A stretch of 6,335 bases of DNA from Candidatus Melainabacteria bacterium (GTDB lineage Bacteria > Actinomycetota > Actinomycetes > Mycobacteriales > Pseudonocardiaceae): NCBI GenBank assembly GCA_903970565.1, contig CAJCJE010000993.1:1-6335 (forward strand). Reading direction: 5' to 3'. Below, one piece after another: positions 1-5,267 of the stretch (position 1 is the stretch's first letter; each line of letters opens with the position of its first letter). The position numbers were made by a program, and so were the translations under genes. Below the pieces are notes generated by a model. It saw only the letters and a list, made by a program, of their open reading frames with translations. It did not search any database and was not told the origin of the DNA.

Positions 1-239
1 TCGGCGAGCGGGCACCCGCCACGGCGTACCTCAATGCCGAGGACTATCTCGGGCGACCCGCAGACCAGGTCGTTTCCGAACTGACCCAGCGGGGGCTGCG
101 GACCAGACTGAGCACCAGGGGCGGTGCGGCACCGGCGAACCCGGCCAGCTGCGTGGTGCGTTCGGTAACACCAACGGGCACTGTGCCGATCGGCACCGTG
201 GTCACGATCACCTGCGGTTCCCCGGAGGCCACCGGATGA
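1..239 (+). CDS. pknA: C-terminal end of Ser/Thr protein kinase PknA (partial, PASTA-like domain)
   Basis: This is the 3' end of a gene entering from the left. The frame starts at base 3 and gives 78 codons before the TGA at 237-239. Residues ~14-72 of the fragment look like one PASTA repeat: YLGRPADQVVSELTQRGL matches the opening helix, and SVTPTGTVPIGTVVTITCG matches the closing 'SxxPxxGTxVxxGxxVTxxV' strand pair. PASTA repeats lie outside the membrane and recognise peptidoglycan or lipid II fragments. The kinase identity is inferred from position: pknA directly precedes pknB in actinobacteria, in the division operon with rodA, pbpA and pstP. M. tuberculosis PknA has no typical PASTA repeat, so this tail differs from the best-studied member. 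Cysteines at fragment positions 50 and 71 could form a disulfide. The TGA overlaps a possible downstream ATG (ATGA, 236-239). A penicillin-binding protein with a PASTA tail is a less likely alternative. Confidence 0.72.
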   Translation, partial: GERAPATAYLNAEDYLGRPADQVVSELTQRGLRTRLSTRGGAAPANPASCVVRSVTPTGTVPIGTVVTITCGSPEATG

Positions 240-409
240 GGCCGAGAGCGGGAATACTGCAAGGACGACCGGGGGCGACAAGGCATGATGAGAAGACCGT
301 TGACGAGGAGCGGGACCAAGCACTCATGAGCGAGCGCAGCGAGCGAATCAATCAACACAGCGTGCTCCGTGCCGCATCGCTGCCCACGGTGAAGCGAGGA
401 CGGCGATGA
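236..409 (+). CDS. possible small ORF bridging pknA and pknB (57 codons)
   Basis: An ATG at 236 overlaps the pknA stop (ATGA), and the frame stays open for 57 codons to a TGA at 407-409 that overlaps the pknB start (ATGA, 406-409). Such four-base overlaps are typical of translational coupling. The peptide is basic, begins MRPRAGILQG, contains MSERSERINQ from an internal ATG at 326, and ends TVKRGRR. No domain, signal peptide or membrane segment is visible. Against a real gene: about 20 of 57 codons end in A or T, including ATA and AGA, unlike the strongly G/C-ending codons of pknB, and no clear ribosome binding site precedes 236. It could be a coupling leader, a 27-residue ORF from 326 only, or chance. 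A stop at 407-409 would bring ribosomes onto the pknB start even if the peptide has no function. Confidence 0.3.
   Translation: MRPRAGILQGRPGATRHDEKTVDEERDQALMSERSERINQHSVLRAASLPTVKRGRR
329..345 (+). repeat. AGCGAGCG direct duplication, possible dispersed actinobacterial intergenic repeat
   Basis: AGCGAGCG occurs at 329-336 and again at 338-345, separated by one C, followed by AATCAATCAA. Preceded by ATG, it reads MSERSERI. I recall this string at many annotated starts and in many intergenic regions of actinobacterial genomes, which suggests a dispersed short repeat rather than a gene-specific sequence. That recollection cannot be verified here, and only one copy is in the window. Confidence 0.45.
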
Positions 410-2415
410 GCACCCCGCGACTGCTGTCCAACCGCTATGAGCTGGGCGAGACAATCGGCTATGGCGGCATGTCCGAAGTGCACAAGGGCCGCGACGTGCG
501 CCTGTCCCGCGACGTCGCGATCAAGGTGCTGCGTGCCGACCTCGCCCGCGATCCCCAGTTCCAGGAGCGGTTCCGGCGCGAGGCGCAGAACGCGGCCGCG
601 CTGAACCATCCGGCGATCGTCGCCGTGTACGACACCGGCGAGACCACCACCGAGTTCGGGCCGTTGCCCTACATCGTGATGGAGTTCGTCGACGGCCGGA
701 CCCTGCGCGACATCGTCAAGACCGAGGGACCGCTGCCCAGCAAGCGGGCGATGGAGGTCATGGCGGACGTCTGCGCCGCGCTGGACTTCAGCCACCGGCA
801 CGGCATCGTGCACCGGGACGTCAAGCCGGCCAACGTGATGATCACCAGGACCGGCGCGGTCAAGGTGATGGACTTCGGCATCGCGCGCGCGGTCGCCGAC
901 GGCCAGGCGCAGATGACCCAGACGGCGGCCGTGATCGGCACCGCGCAGTACCTCTCCCCCGAGCAGGCCAGGGGCGAGTCGGTGGACGCGCGCAGTGACG
1001 TGTACGCGGCCGGCTGCGTGCTGTTCGAGCTGCTCACCGGGGAGCCGCCGTTCACCGGTGACTCGCCGGTCGCCGTGGCCTACCAGCATGTCCGGGAGGA
1101 CCCGAAGCCGCCGTCCTCGCTGAACCCGAGGGTCAACCCGGCGCTGGACGCGATCGTGCTCAAGGCGATGGCCAAGGGGCCGGCCAACCGGTACCAGTCC
1201 GCCGCCGAGATGCGCGGCGACCTGGTCCGGGTGCTGTCCGGGCAGCGACCGGCCGCGCCGCAGGTGATGACCGACGAGGACCGCACCTCGATCATGGGCG
1301 CCGGGCGCACCGAGGTCATGGGCGGTCGACACCGGCCGGACGCGCTGGACTCCGACTACGACGACTACGACCCGGACGAGGAGGACCGCAGGGCACGCCG
1401 CAAGCGGGCCTGGATCATCGCCGGGATCGTGGCCGCCGTCGTGCTGGTGATCGTGCTCGCGGTCTGGCTGATCCCGAAGCTGGGCAGCGACAGCAACACC
1501 ACGGCCCAGATCGCCGTGCCGGCCACCCTCGTCGGCACCCTGGAACAACAGGCCGAGCAGCAGCTCACCCAGGCCGGTCTGAGCTTCAAACTCGGCACCC
1601 CGCTGATCTGCGCGCCCGGCGCCAACGGCCAACCGGCGCCGTGCCAGGCGGACTCCGAGGGCAAGGTCATCTCCACCGACCCGCCCGCCGGGACCAAGGT
1701 GGCCGCGGGCAGCACGGTGACGCTGACCATCGGACAGGCGCCCCCGACGGTCAACAACCTGCCCGACCTCAGTGGGCTGACCCTCCAGGCGGCGACCCAG
1801 AAGGTCCAGCAACTCGGTCTCCAGCTCGCGGAGAACCCGACCAGCCAGCCGACCCTGGACCCGACCAAGGTCAACACCGTGGTGCCGGACAGCCAGGTGC
1901 CGGCGGCCGGCGCGAGCGTGGCGGCCAACGGCACGGTGACCGTCACCCTGTTCGCCGCACCGACCCAGGTCCAGGTCAAGGACGTCACCGGTCAGCTGTA
2001 CGACCAGGCGCGGACCATCTTGCAGGGCCAGGGTTTCAAGGTGGCGAAGGCCACCGAGGCCAACGCCGATCCGGCTGGCACGGTCGAGTCGGAGAATCCG
2101 GGTGCCGGCACGATCCAGCCGCAGGGCACCACGATCACGCTGACCGTTTCCGACGGCACGCTGGCCACCTTCACCATGCCGGACCTCTCCGGTGAGACGG
2201 TGTCGCAGGCGACATCCCAGTTGCAGGGGCTGGGCTGGACCGGTTCGTTCGACCAGACCACGGTCCCGACCAACAACCTGACCCTGGACGGTCAGATCTC
2301 CGACCAGCAGCAGGACCCGAACAGCTCGGTGCAGAAGAACGCCTCGATCGGCATTGCCGTCTACAAGTTCAGTACCGGTTTGCCGACCGGTCCCGGCGGC
2401 GGTGGCATCGGCTAG
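406..2415 (+). CDS. pknB: Ser/Thr protein kinase PknB with four PASTA repeats
   Basis: Transmembrane Hanks-type kinase that senses cell-wall fragments and phosphorylates division and envelope-synthesis proteins. It has 669 residues (M. tuberculosis PknB: 626). Kinase domain ~11-275: glycine loop GYGGMSEV 19-26, catalytic lysine K40 in VAIK, HRDVKPAN 136-143 with D138 and N143, DFG 156-158, and activation loop MTQTAAVIGT, where T171 and T173 align with the autophosphorylated threonines of the M. tuberculosis enzyme. Juxtamembrane segment 280-335 contains RTS 293-295 (matching phosphosites T294/S295), a second RTEVMGG, an acidic Tyr/Asp stretch and a basic RRARRKR stop. Membrane helix ~336-356. 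PASTA repeats ~368-443, ~451-517, ~522-583 and ~589-655, then a Gly-rich tail. PASTA 1 carries a cysteine pair, C402/C413. The ATG at 406 has CGAGGA at 395-400, five bases upstream. Likely the last gene of the pknA operon; it converges on pabA. Confidence 0.98.
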   Translation: MSTPRLLSNRYELGETIGYGGMSEVHKGRDVRLSRDVAIKVLRADLARDPQFQERFRREAQNAAALNHPAIVAVYDTGETTTEFGPLPYIVMEFVDGRTLRDIVKTEGPLPSKRAMEVMADVCAALDFSHRHGIVHRDVKPANVMITRTGAVKVMDFGIARAVADGQAQMTQTAAVIGTAQYLSPEQARGESVDARSDVYAAGCVLFELLTGEPPFTGDSPVAVAYQHVREDPKPPSSLNPRVNPALDAIVLKAMAKGPANRYQSAAEMRGDLVRVLSGQRPAAPQVMTDEDRTSIMGAGRTEVMGGRHRPDALDSDYDDYDPDEEDRRARRKRAWIIAGIVAAVVLVIVLAVWLIPKLGSDSNTTAQIAVPATLVGTLEQQAEQQLTQAGLSFKLGTPLICAPGANGQPAPCQADSEGKVISTDPPAGTKVAAGSTVTLTIGQAPPTVNNLPDLSGLTLQAATQKVQQLGLQLAENPTSQPTLDPTKVNTVVPDSQVPAAGASVAANGTVTVTLFAAPTQVQVKDVTGQLYDQARTILQGQGFKVAKATEANADPAGTVESENPGAGTIQPQGTTITLTVSDGTLATFTMPDLSGETVSQATSQLQGLGWTGSFDQTTVPTNNLTLDGQISDQQQDPNSSVQKNASIGIAVYKFSTGLPTGPGGGGIG

Positions 2416-2433
2416 CCGCGCGACGGCTGAGAA

Positions 2434-2472
2434 AGACGGGCCCGGTGCGCGGTGGCGCTACCGGGCCCGTCT
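2434..2472. terminator. strong hairpin between convergent pknB and pabA genes
   Basis: A perfect 13-bp inverted repeat (AGACGGGCCCGGT at 2434-2446, ACCGGGCCCGTCT at 2460-2472) encloses a 13-base loop that can itself pair GCGC with GCGC. It begins 18 bases after the pknB stop and ends 22 bases before the pabA stop on the other strand. A single structure could therefore terminate both transcripts. There is no T-tract on either side, which is common for actinobacterial terminators. Confidence 0.8.
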
Positions 2473-2494
2473 CGGATGTCTGGCGGGGGTCGGG

Positions 2495-3178
2495 TCAGGA
2501 ACCGACGCGGGCGGCCGAGGCCAGCCGGCGCATGTCCTTCTCCAGGTCGGCGACGGTGGCTTCGGGTACCGCGTGACCGCAGGTCGCCAGCCAGTTGGCG
2601 AGCATCCGGTGGCCGCCGTCGGTGAGTACCGACTCCGGGTGGAACTGCACGCCCTCGACCGGGAGTTCGCGGTGCCGCATCGCCATCACGATGCCGTCCG
2701 CGCCGGCCGCCGCGCTCTCGGTCCAGCCGGTGATCTCGAACTCGGCCGGAATGCTGCCGCGCCGCACGGTCAGCGAGTGGTACCTGGTCGCGGTGAACGG
2801 ATCGGGCAGGCCGGCGAGCAGGCCGGTGCCGGTGTGGTGCACCTGGCTGGTCTTGCCGTGCAGCAGCTCCGGCGCCTGTTCGACGATGGCGCCCCAGGCC
2901 GCGCCGATGGCCTGGTGACCGAGGCAGACCCCGAGCACCGGCAGCCGGCGGTTCGCGCACTCGCGGATAACCTCGATGCTGCGACCGGCCCGCTCCGGGG
3001 TACTCGGACCGGGGCTGACCAGTACCCCGGCCACCCCGTCCAGCGTCGCGCCGAGCGACTCGGGAGCCAGCTCGGCGGCGTCGTTGCGCCAGACCGTGCT
3101 GTCCACGCCGAGCTGGGCGAGGTACTGCACCAGGTTGTAGACAAAACTGTCGTAGTTGTCGACCACGAGCAACCGCAT
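2495..3178 (-). CDS. pabA: glutamine amidotransferase subunit of aminodeoxychorismate/anthranilate synthase (PabA/TrpG)
   Basis: Class I glutamine amidotransferase that hydrolyses glutamine and passes ammonia to a chorismate-using partner: PabB for p-aminobenzoate and folate, TrpE for anthranilate and tryptophan, or both. It has 227 residues. It opens with MRLLVVDNYDSFVYNLVQYL, the family signature; SPGPSTP 55-61 follows; the nucleophile C85 sits in GVCLGHQAIG; and the catalytic H180 and E182 sit in GVQFHPES. The last ~30 residues (VADLEKDMRRL) extend past the amidotransferase core, as in other actinobacterial members of this locus. The homologue beside M. tuberculosis pknB is annotated trpG/pabA (Rv0013). 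No synthase partner is in the window, so sequence alone does not decide between folate and tryptophan use. The ATG at 3178 matches the conserved family start; only a weak AGG lies upstream. It may be read from the sortase promoter across the 105-base gap. Confidence 0.95.
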   Translation of the reverse strand: MRLLVVDNYDSFVYNLVQYLAQLGVDSTVWRNDAAELAPESLGATLDGVAGVLVSPGPSTPERAGRSIEVIRECANRRLPVLGVCLGHQAIGAAWGAIVEQAPELLHGKTSQVHHTGTGLLAGLPDPFTATRYHSLTVRRGSIPAEFEITGWTESAAAGADGIVMAMRHRELPVEGVQFHPESVLTDGGHRMLANWLATCGHAVPEATVADLEKDMRRLASAARVGS

Positions 3179-3244
3179 ACGACCAGCCTACGGGCCGGTT
3201 CAACTCGAATTCCGACACCACCCGGAGACCGGGCCCGGAGTCGT

Positions 3245-3260
3245 TGTTTCATGTGAAACC
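3245..3260. other. parS-like ParB-binding site (chromosome partitioning)
   Basis: TGTTTCATGTGAAACC matches the bacterial parS consensus TGTTTCACGTGAAACA at 14 of 16 positions. The core 14-mer GTTTCATGTGAAAC (3246-3259) differs from perfect GTTTCACGTGAAAC only by T for C at 3252. parS sites cluster near the replication origin, and the pknB-crgA locus is origin-proximal in many actinobacteria. The site lies in the gap between the small membrane-protein gene and pabA. The central mismatch may reduce ParB affinity. Confidence 0.6.
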
Positions 3261-3261
3261 T

Positions 3262-3279
3262 CGCGAGCGGCACCTCGCG
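3262..3279 (-). terminator. small hairpin after the sortase/mini-protein pair
   Basis: CGCGAG (3262-3267) and CTCGCG (3274-3279) form a perfect 6-bp stem with a 6-base loop, starting four bases beyond the mini-protein stop on the minus strand. It could end or attenuate the sortase transcript before pabA, or protect its 3' end. The stem is short and has no T-tract, so termination is uncertain. Confidence 0.35.
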
Positions 3280-3283
3280 CGGC

Positions 3284-3442
3284 TCAGCCGCCGGCGGTCA
3301 CGTTGTTGAACGGCAGCAGCGGATCGACCGCCGGGAAGATCACGAAGAACAACAGCGCGACCACCGCGCACACCGCCAACACGGCGAGCACCAGCCGCAC
3401 CGCGAACGGACCGGGCAGGTGCCGCCAGATCCAGCCGTACAT
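3284..3442 (-). CDS. small single-span membrane protein paired with the class E sortase
   Basis: A 52-residue protein whose ATG (3442-3440) shares one base with the sortase stop codon (TGATG), so the two genes are almost certainly translationally coupled. It starts MYGWIWRHLPGP, an amphipathic, aromatic and basic segment. One hydrophobic helix follows at ~14-37 (AVRLVLAVLAVCAVVALLFF), then PAVDPLLPFNNVTAGG. The basic N-terminus suggests the cytoplasmic side, leaving a ~15-residue tail outside. From memory, proteins of this form (MYxWIWRxLPGP...VEPxLPFNDVTV) are found after class E sortase genes in other actinobacteria, which argues for a conserved partner, but no function is known to me. A role in sortase anchoring, assembly or substrate hand-off is inferred only from the coupling. 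There is no LAXTG-type signal, so it is not an obvious substrate. Confidence 0.87.
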   Translation of the reverse strand: MYGWIWRHLPGPFAVRLVLAVLAVCAVVALLFFVIFPAVDPLLPFNNVTAGG

Positions 3443-4623
3443 CAGCTGGTCTCCTTCAGCTCTGGTGGCGTGTAGTTCGGGTGCGAGGGGTCCTTCTGCC
3501 AGTCCTTCACCAGTACCGCGTGCAGGATCAGCCGCTGGATGTCGGAGAACTTCGGGTTGCAGGTGGTCAGCGTCATCAGCGAGACCTCCTGGCCGGAGGA
3601 GAGGTTGGTGTACGGGTAGTGCGGCACCGGGGCGACCACGTCCCCCTCGGACGGCAGCACGATCTCCTGGCCGTCGGTCTGCGAGTACTCCCCGCCCAGC
3701 GGGCGCACCTTGGCGTCGCCGTCCGGTCCGTTGCACAGCGGCTGGCTGGCCCCGGTGCTCGCCCAGGTCGCGCGCTGACTTTTCAACGGCAGCATCCGGT
3801 AGACGTACCAGTCGCTCTGGGTCTCCACGATGATCGAGTCACACGGCTGCACCAGCGCGAGGTCGTCGAACGGGGCGCCCTCGCCGACCCGGTGCCCGGC
3901 GACCGCGAAGTTGCCCGGCTGGCCGGGCAACTGGGTGCCGATGTAGTGGCCGGGGCCGATGGCGAGGTCGTTGGCGTTGGTGCCCTCGATGATGGTGAAC
4001 TCGTAGTCGGCACCCAGGGCCGGGATGAACATCTTCGCGATGCCCTGGCCCTCGGTCACGTTGTAGTGCGTACTGCGCGCGGCGCCGACGGTGTCCCATT
4101 CCTTGTTCAGCGCGGCGGTCGCGGTGTCCTGCTTCTGCGCGGAGAAGATGTTGGTGATGTACACCTCGTAGACCACGAACAGCAGCACCACCAGGCCGGC
4201 CGTCAGGCACAACTCACCGATACCGCGCACCACGCTCCGGCCGCGCCCGCCACCACCGGCCGGGGGGCGGACGGGTGAGTCCCCGCGCCGGGTCCGGGCC
4301 TGCTCGGGGCCCTCGGCGCCGTCCGGGTCGTAGGAGTCGTAGGAGTCGTCCTCGGCGCCGTAGCCATCGTCGTAGTGACTGTCGTAGCGGTCGGCGTAGC
4401 CGCCGTCATCGGCACCGTAGGACCGGTCACCGCCGATGTAGCCGGTCTTCTCGGGGTCGTCGGCGAAGCCGTGCGCGCCACCTCTGCCAGGTCCGTGCAG
4501 GTCGTCGATCCGGGCGATGAACTCCGTCGGGTGTTCACCCGGTCCGGGGCCCGGTACTGATCCGTGCCGTGGCGTCGGCCAACCATCGCCGGTCCCCGGC
4601 GGTACCGGTGGGTCCTGGCTCAC
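3442..4623 (-). CDS. srtE: class E sortase, membrane transpeptidase
   Basis: Cysteine transpeptidase that cleaves sorting signals (LAXTG type for studied class E enzymes) and joins surface proteins to the cell wall. It has 393 residues from the GTG at 4623. Residues 1-~130 are a long, disordered cytoplasmic region rich in Pro/Gly, then Tyr/Asp (~71-103). A membrane helix lies at ~135-156, with the catalytic domain outside. Catalytic residues are visible: H244 in AVAGHR, C355 in LTLTTCNPKFS, and R364 in QRLILHAVL. The TLTTC motif and single N-terminal anchor fit class E. Between YVYRMLP and VVAPVPHYP (~279-323) lies a longer loop than in the shortest family members, with C297, which could pair with C261. 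An upstream TTG at 4629 gives the longest frame but leaves only one base after GGAGG, so GTG 4623 is preferred. No substrate gene is in the window. Confidence 0.94.
   Translation of the reverse strand: MSQDPPVPPGTGDGWPTPRHGSVPGPGPGEHPTEFIARIDDLHGPGRGGAHGFADDPEKTGYIGGDRSYGADDGGYADRYDSHYDDGYGAEDDSYDSYDPDGAEGPEQARTRRGDSPVRPPAGGGGRGRSVVRGIGELCLTAGLVVLLFVVYEVYITNIFSAQKQDTATAALNKEWDTVGAARSTHYNVTEGQGIAKMFIPALGADYEFTIIEGTNANDLAIGPGHYIGTQLPGQPGNFAVAGHRVGEGAPFDDLALVQPCDSIIVETQSDWYVYRMLPLKSQRATWASTGASQPLCNGPDGDAKVRPLGGEYSQTDGQEIVLPSEGDVVAPVPHYPYTNLSSGQEVSLMTLTTCNPKFSDIQRLILHAVLVKDWQKDPSHPNYTPPELKETS
4327..4349. repeat. 9-bp tandem repeat in the sortase cytoplasmic region
   Basis: GTCGTAGGA is repeated at 4327-4335 and 4336-4344, followed by GTCGT. 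On the coding strand this reads (Ser-Tyr-Asp)x2 within the acidic Tyr/Asp-rich stretch. An in-frame 9-bp unit could vary in copy number without breaking the gene. Confidence 0.6.
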
Positions 4624-4816
4624 CGTCAAACCTCCGAACCGTGTTGAAAACTGCCCATCCGGACAGGTGCGTCACAACGATCCCGGCAGGATCTGCCTAC
4701 TCGTTGTCCGCGAGCCCGCTCAGTTACGTTAACGTGTTCACTCGGATGTGGTTGCGCGGCAGCCGCAATCCCACCCATGAGCGCTCGGTGCCCAGTTCCA
4801 GCCAGGCGAGGACAGT
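4624..4816. promoter_or_regulatory. divergent srtE/crgA intergenic region with palindromes
   Basis: These 193 bases must hold the promoters of both divergent genes. The perfect 10-bp palindrome ACGTTAACGT lies at 4726-4735, and GGCAG-GAT-CTGCC at 4685-4697 is a second short inverted repeat. For crgA, TACGTT (4725-4730) or TAACGT (4730-4735) fits the actinobacterial TANNNT -10 pattern, and TTGTCC (4704-4709) could be a -35, but the spacings (15 or 20 bases) are not ideal. The palindrome covers the candidate -10, so a bound regulator would block crgA. A weak stem (TTGCG 4752-4756 / CGCAA 4764-4768) lies in the presumed crgA leader. No promoter is firm. Confidence 0.35.
4631..4635 (-). promoter_or_regulatory. 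ribosome binding site that sets the sortase start at GTG 4623
   Basis: The minus strand reads GGAGG TTTGACG GTG: a full GGAGG with seven bases to the GTG at 4623. The upstream in-frame TTG (4629) begins one base after GGAGG, too close for normal initiation. Confidence 0.75.
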
Positions 4817-5083
4817 ATGCCCAAGTCGAAGGTCCGCAAGAAGACCACGTACAGCGCACCCGTCGACCGTCGTACGCCGGTCAAGGCGAGGATGGCCGGT
4901 CCGTCGAGTCCGGTGTACATCGGGGTCATGCTCGGCATGATGCTGATCGGTCTGGCCTGGCTGGTGGTCACCTATATCGCGGAGAGCCAGATCGGCTTCC
5001 TCAACGCGCTCGGTCCGTGGAACTTCGCCATCGGCTTCGCGCTGATGATCGGTGGTCTGCTGATGACCATGCGCTGGCGCTGA
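4817..5083 (+). CDS. crgA: cell division protein CrgA
   Basis: Small divisome membrane protein of actinobacteria. In Streptomyces it affects Z-ring formation and septation; in mycobacteria it binds FtsZ, FtsI, FtsQ, Wag31 and CwsA and helps stabilise the septum. It has 88 residues (M. tuberculosis CrgA: 93). The N-terminus MPKSKVRKK is the family hallmark: a basic cytoplasmic tail of ~30 residues with RRTPVKA, then helix 1 (~33-54, SPVYIGVMLGMMLIGLAWLV), a short outside loop (55-68), LGPWNFAI leading into helix 2 (~69-84), and a closing MRWR (MRWH in M. tuberculosis). The ATG at 4817 has CGAGGA at 4807-4812, four bases upstream. It is divergent from srtE and appears monocistronic, with a hairpin 95 bases after the stop. 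PknA and PknB, encoded nearby, act on partners of this complex. The DUF881 gene found next to crgA in mycobacteria is absent here. Confidence 0.97.
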   Translation: MPKSKVRKKTTYSAPVDRRTPVKARMAGPSSPVYIGVMLGMMLIGLAWLVVTYIAESQIGFLNALGPWNFAIGFALMIGGLLMTMRWR

Positions 5084-5177
5084 CGGGCCTCACGCGGGAA
5101 CCGATTCGCCTTTCGACCTTTCCGGCCCGTCTCGTATCCCGAGCCGTGACATGGCCGGGATGACGCTGAATCACCCA

Positions 5178-5215
5178 GGATCGGCAACGTCACCCCTTCG
5201 TGGCCTTGCCGATCC
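5178..5215. terminator. 10-bp inverted repeat downstream of crgA
   Basis: GGATCGGCAA (5178-5187) and TTGCCGATCC (5206-5215) form a perfect 10-bp stem around an 18-base loop, followed by CTCGTTGTTGCGG, which is mildly T-rich. It starts 95 bases after the crgA stop and is the best crgA terminator candidate. The long loop and the distance leave room for other roles, such as a protein-binding site or the end of a small RNA. Confidence 0.5.
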
Positions 5216-5267
5216 CTCGTTGTTGCGGGTAATTCATCTCTGCGTTAGTGAACGACATACCTGTAAG

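Noticed and set aside
352..1812. Long open frame on the minus strand across pknB (486 codons)
   Set aside because: Its Arg/Gly/His-rich translation is the antisense shadow of a clear kinase gene with G/C-ending codons; no domain is recognisable.
3229..3238. CCGGGCCCGG palindrome upstream of pabA
   Set aside because: Pure G/C palindromes of this length are frequent by chance in DNA of this composition and there is no supporting context.
3179..3244. Promoter for pabA (TTGAAC or TAGGCT elements) in the gap
   Set aside because: No -35/-10 pair with acceptable spacing could be found; pabA may be read from upstream.
2354..3256. Plus-strand open frame of 300 codons opposite pabA
   Set aside because: Low-complexity Arg/Gly/His/Ala translation; the minus-strand amidotransferase in the same bases has all catalytic motifs.
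3481..4278. Plus-strand open frame of 265 codons opposite the sortase
   Set aside because: Antisense shadow without recognisable domains; the sortase on the minus strand has H, C and R catalytic residues.
4627..4629. TTG as the sortase start
   Set aside because: Only one base separates it from GGAGG; the GTG at 4623 has ideal seven-base spacing.
4704..4712. TTGTCCGCG as a DnaA box in the crgA upstream region
   Set aside because: Two mismatches to TTGTCCACA and isolated; too weak on its own.
4746..4816. Possible upstream ORF starting at ATG 4746 before crgA
   Set aside because: It runs out of frame into crgA, has no ribosome binding site and no coding signal; a shadow frame.
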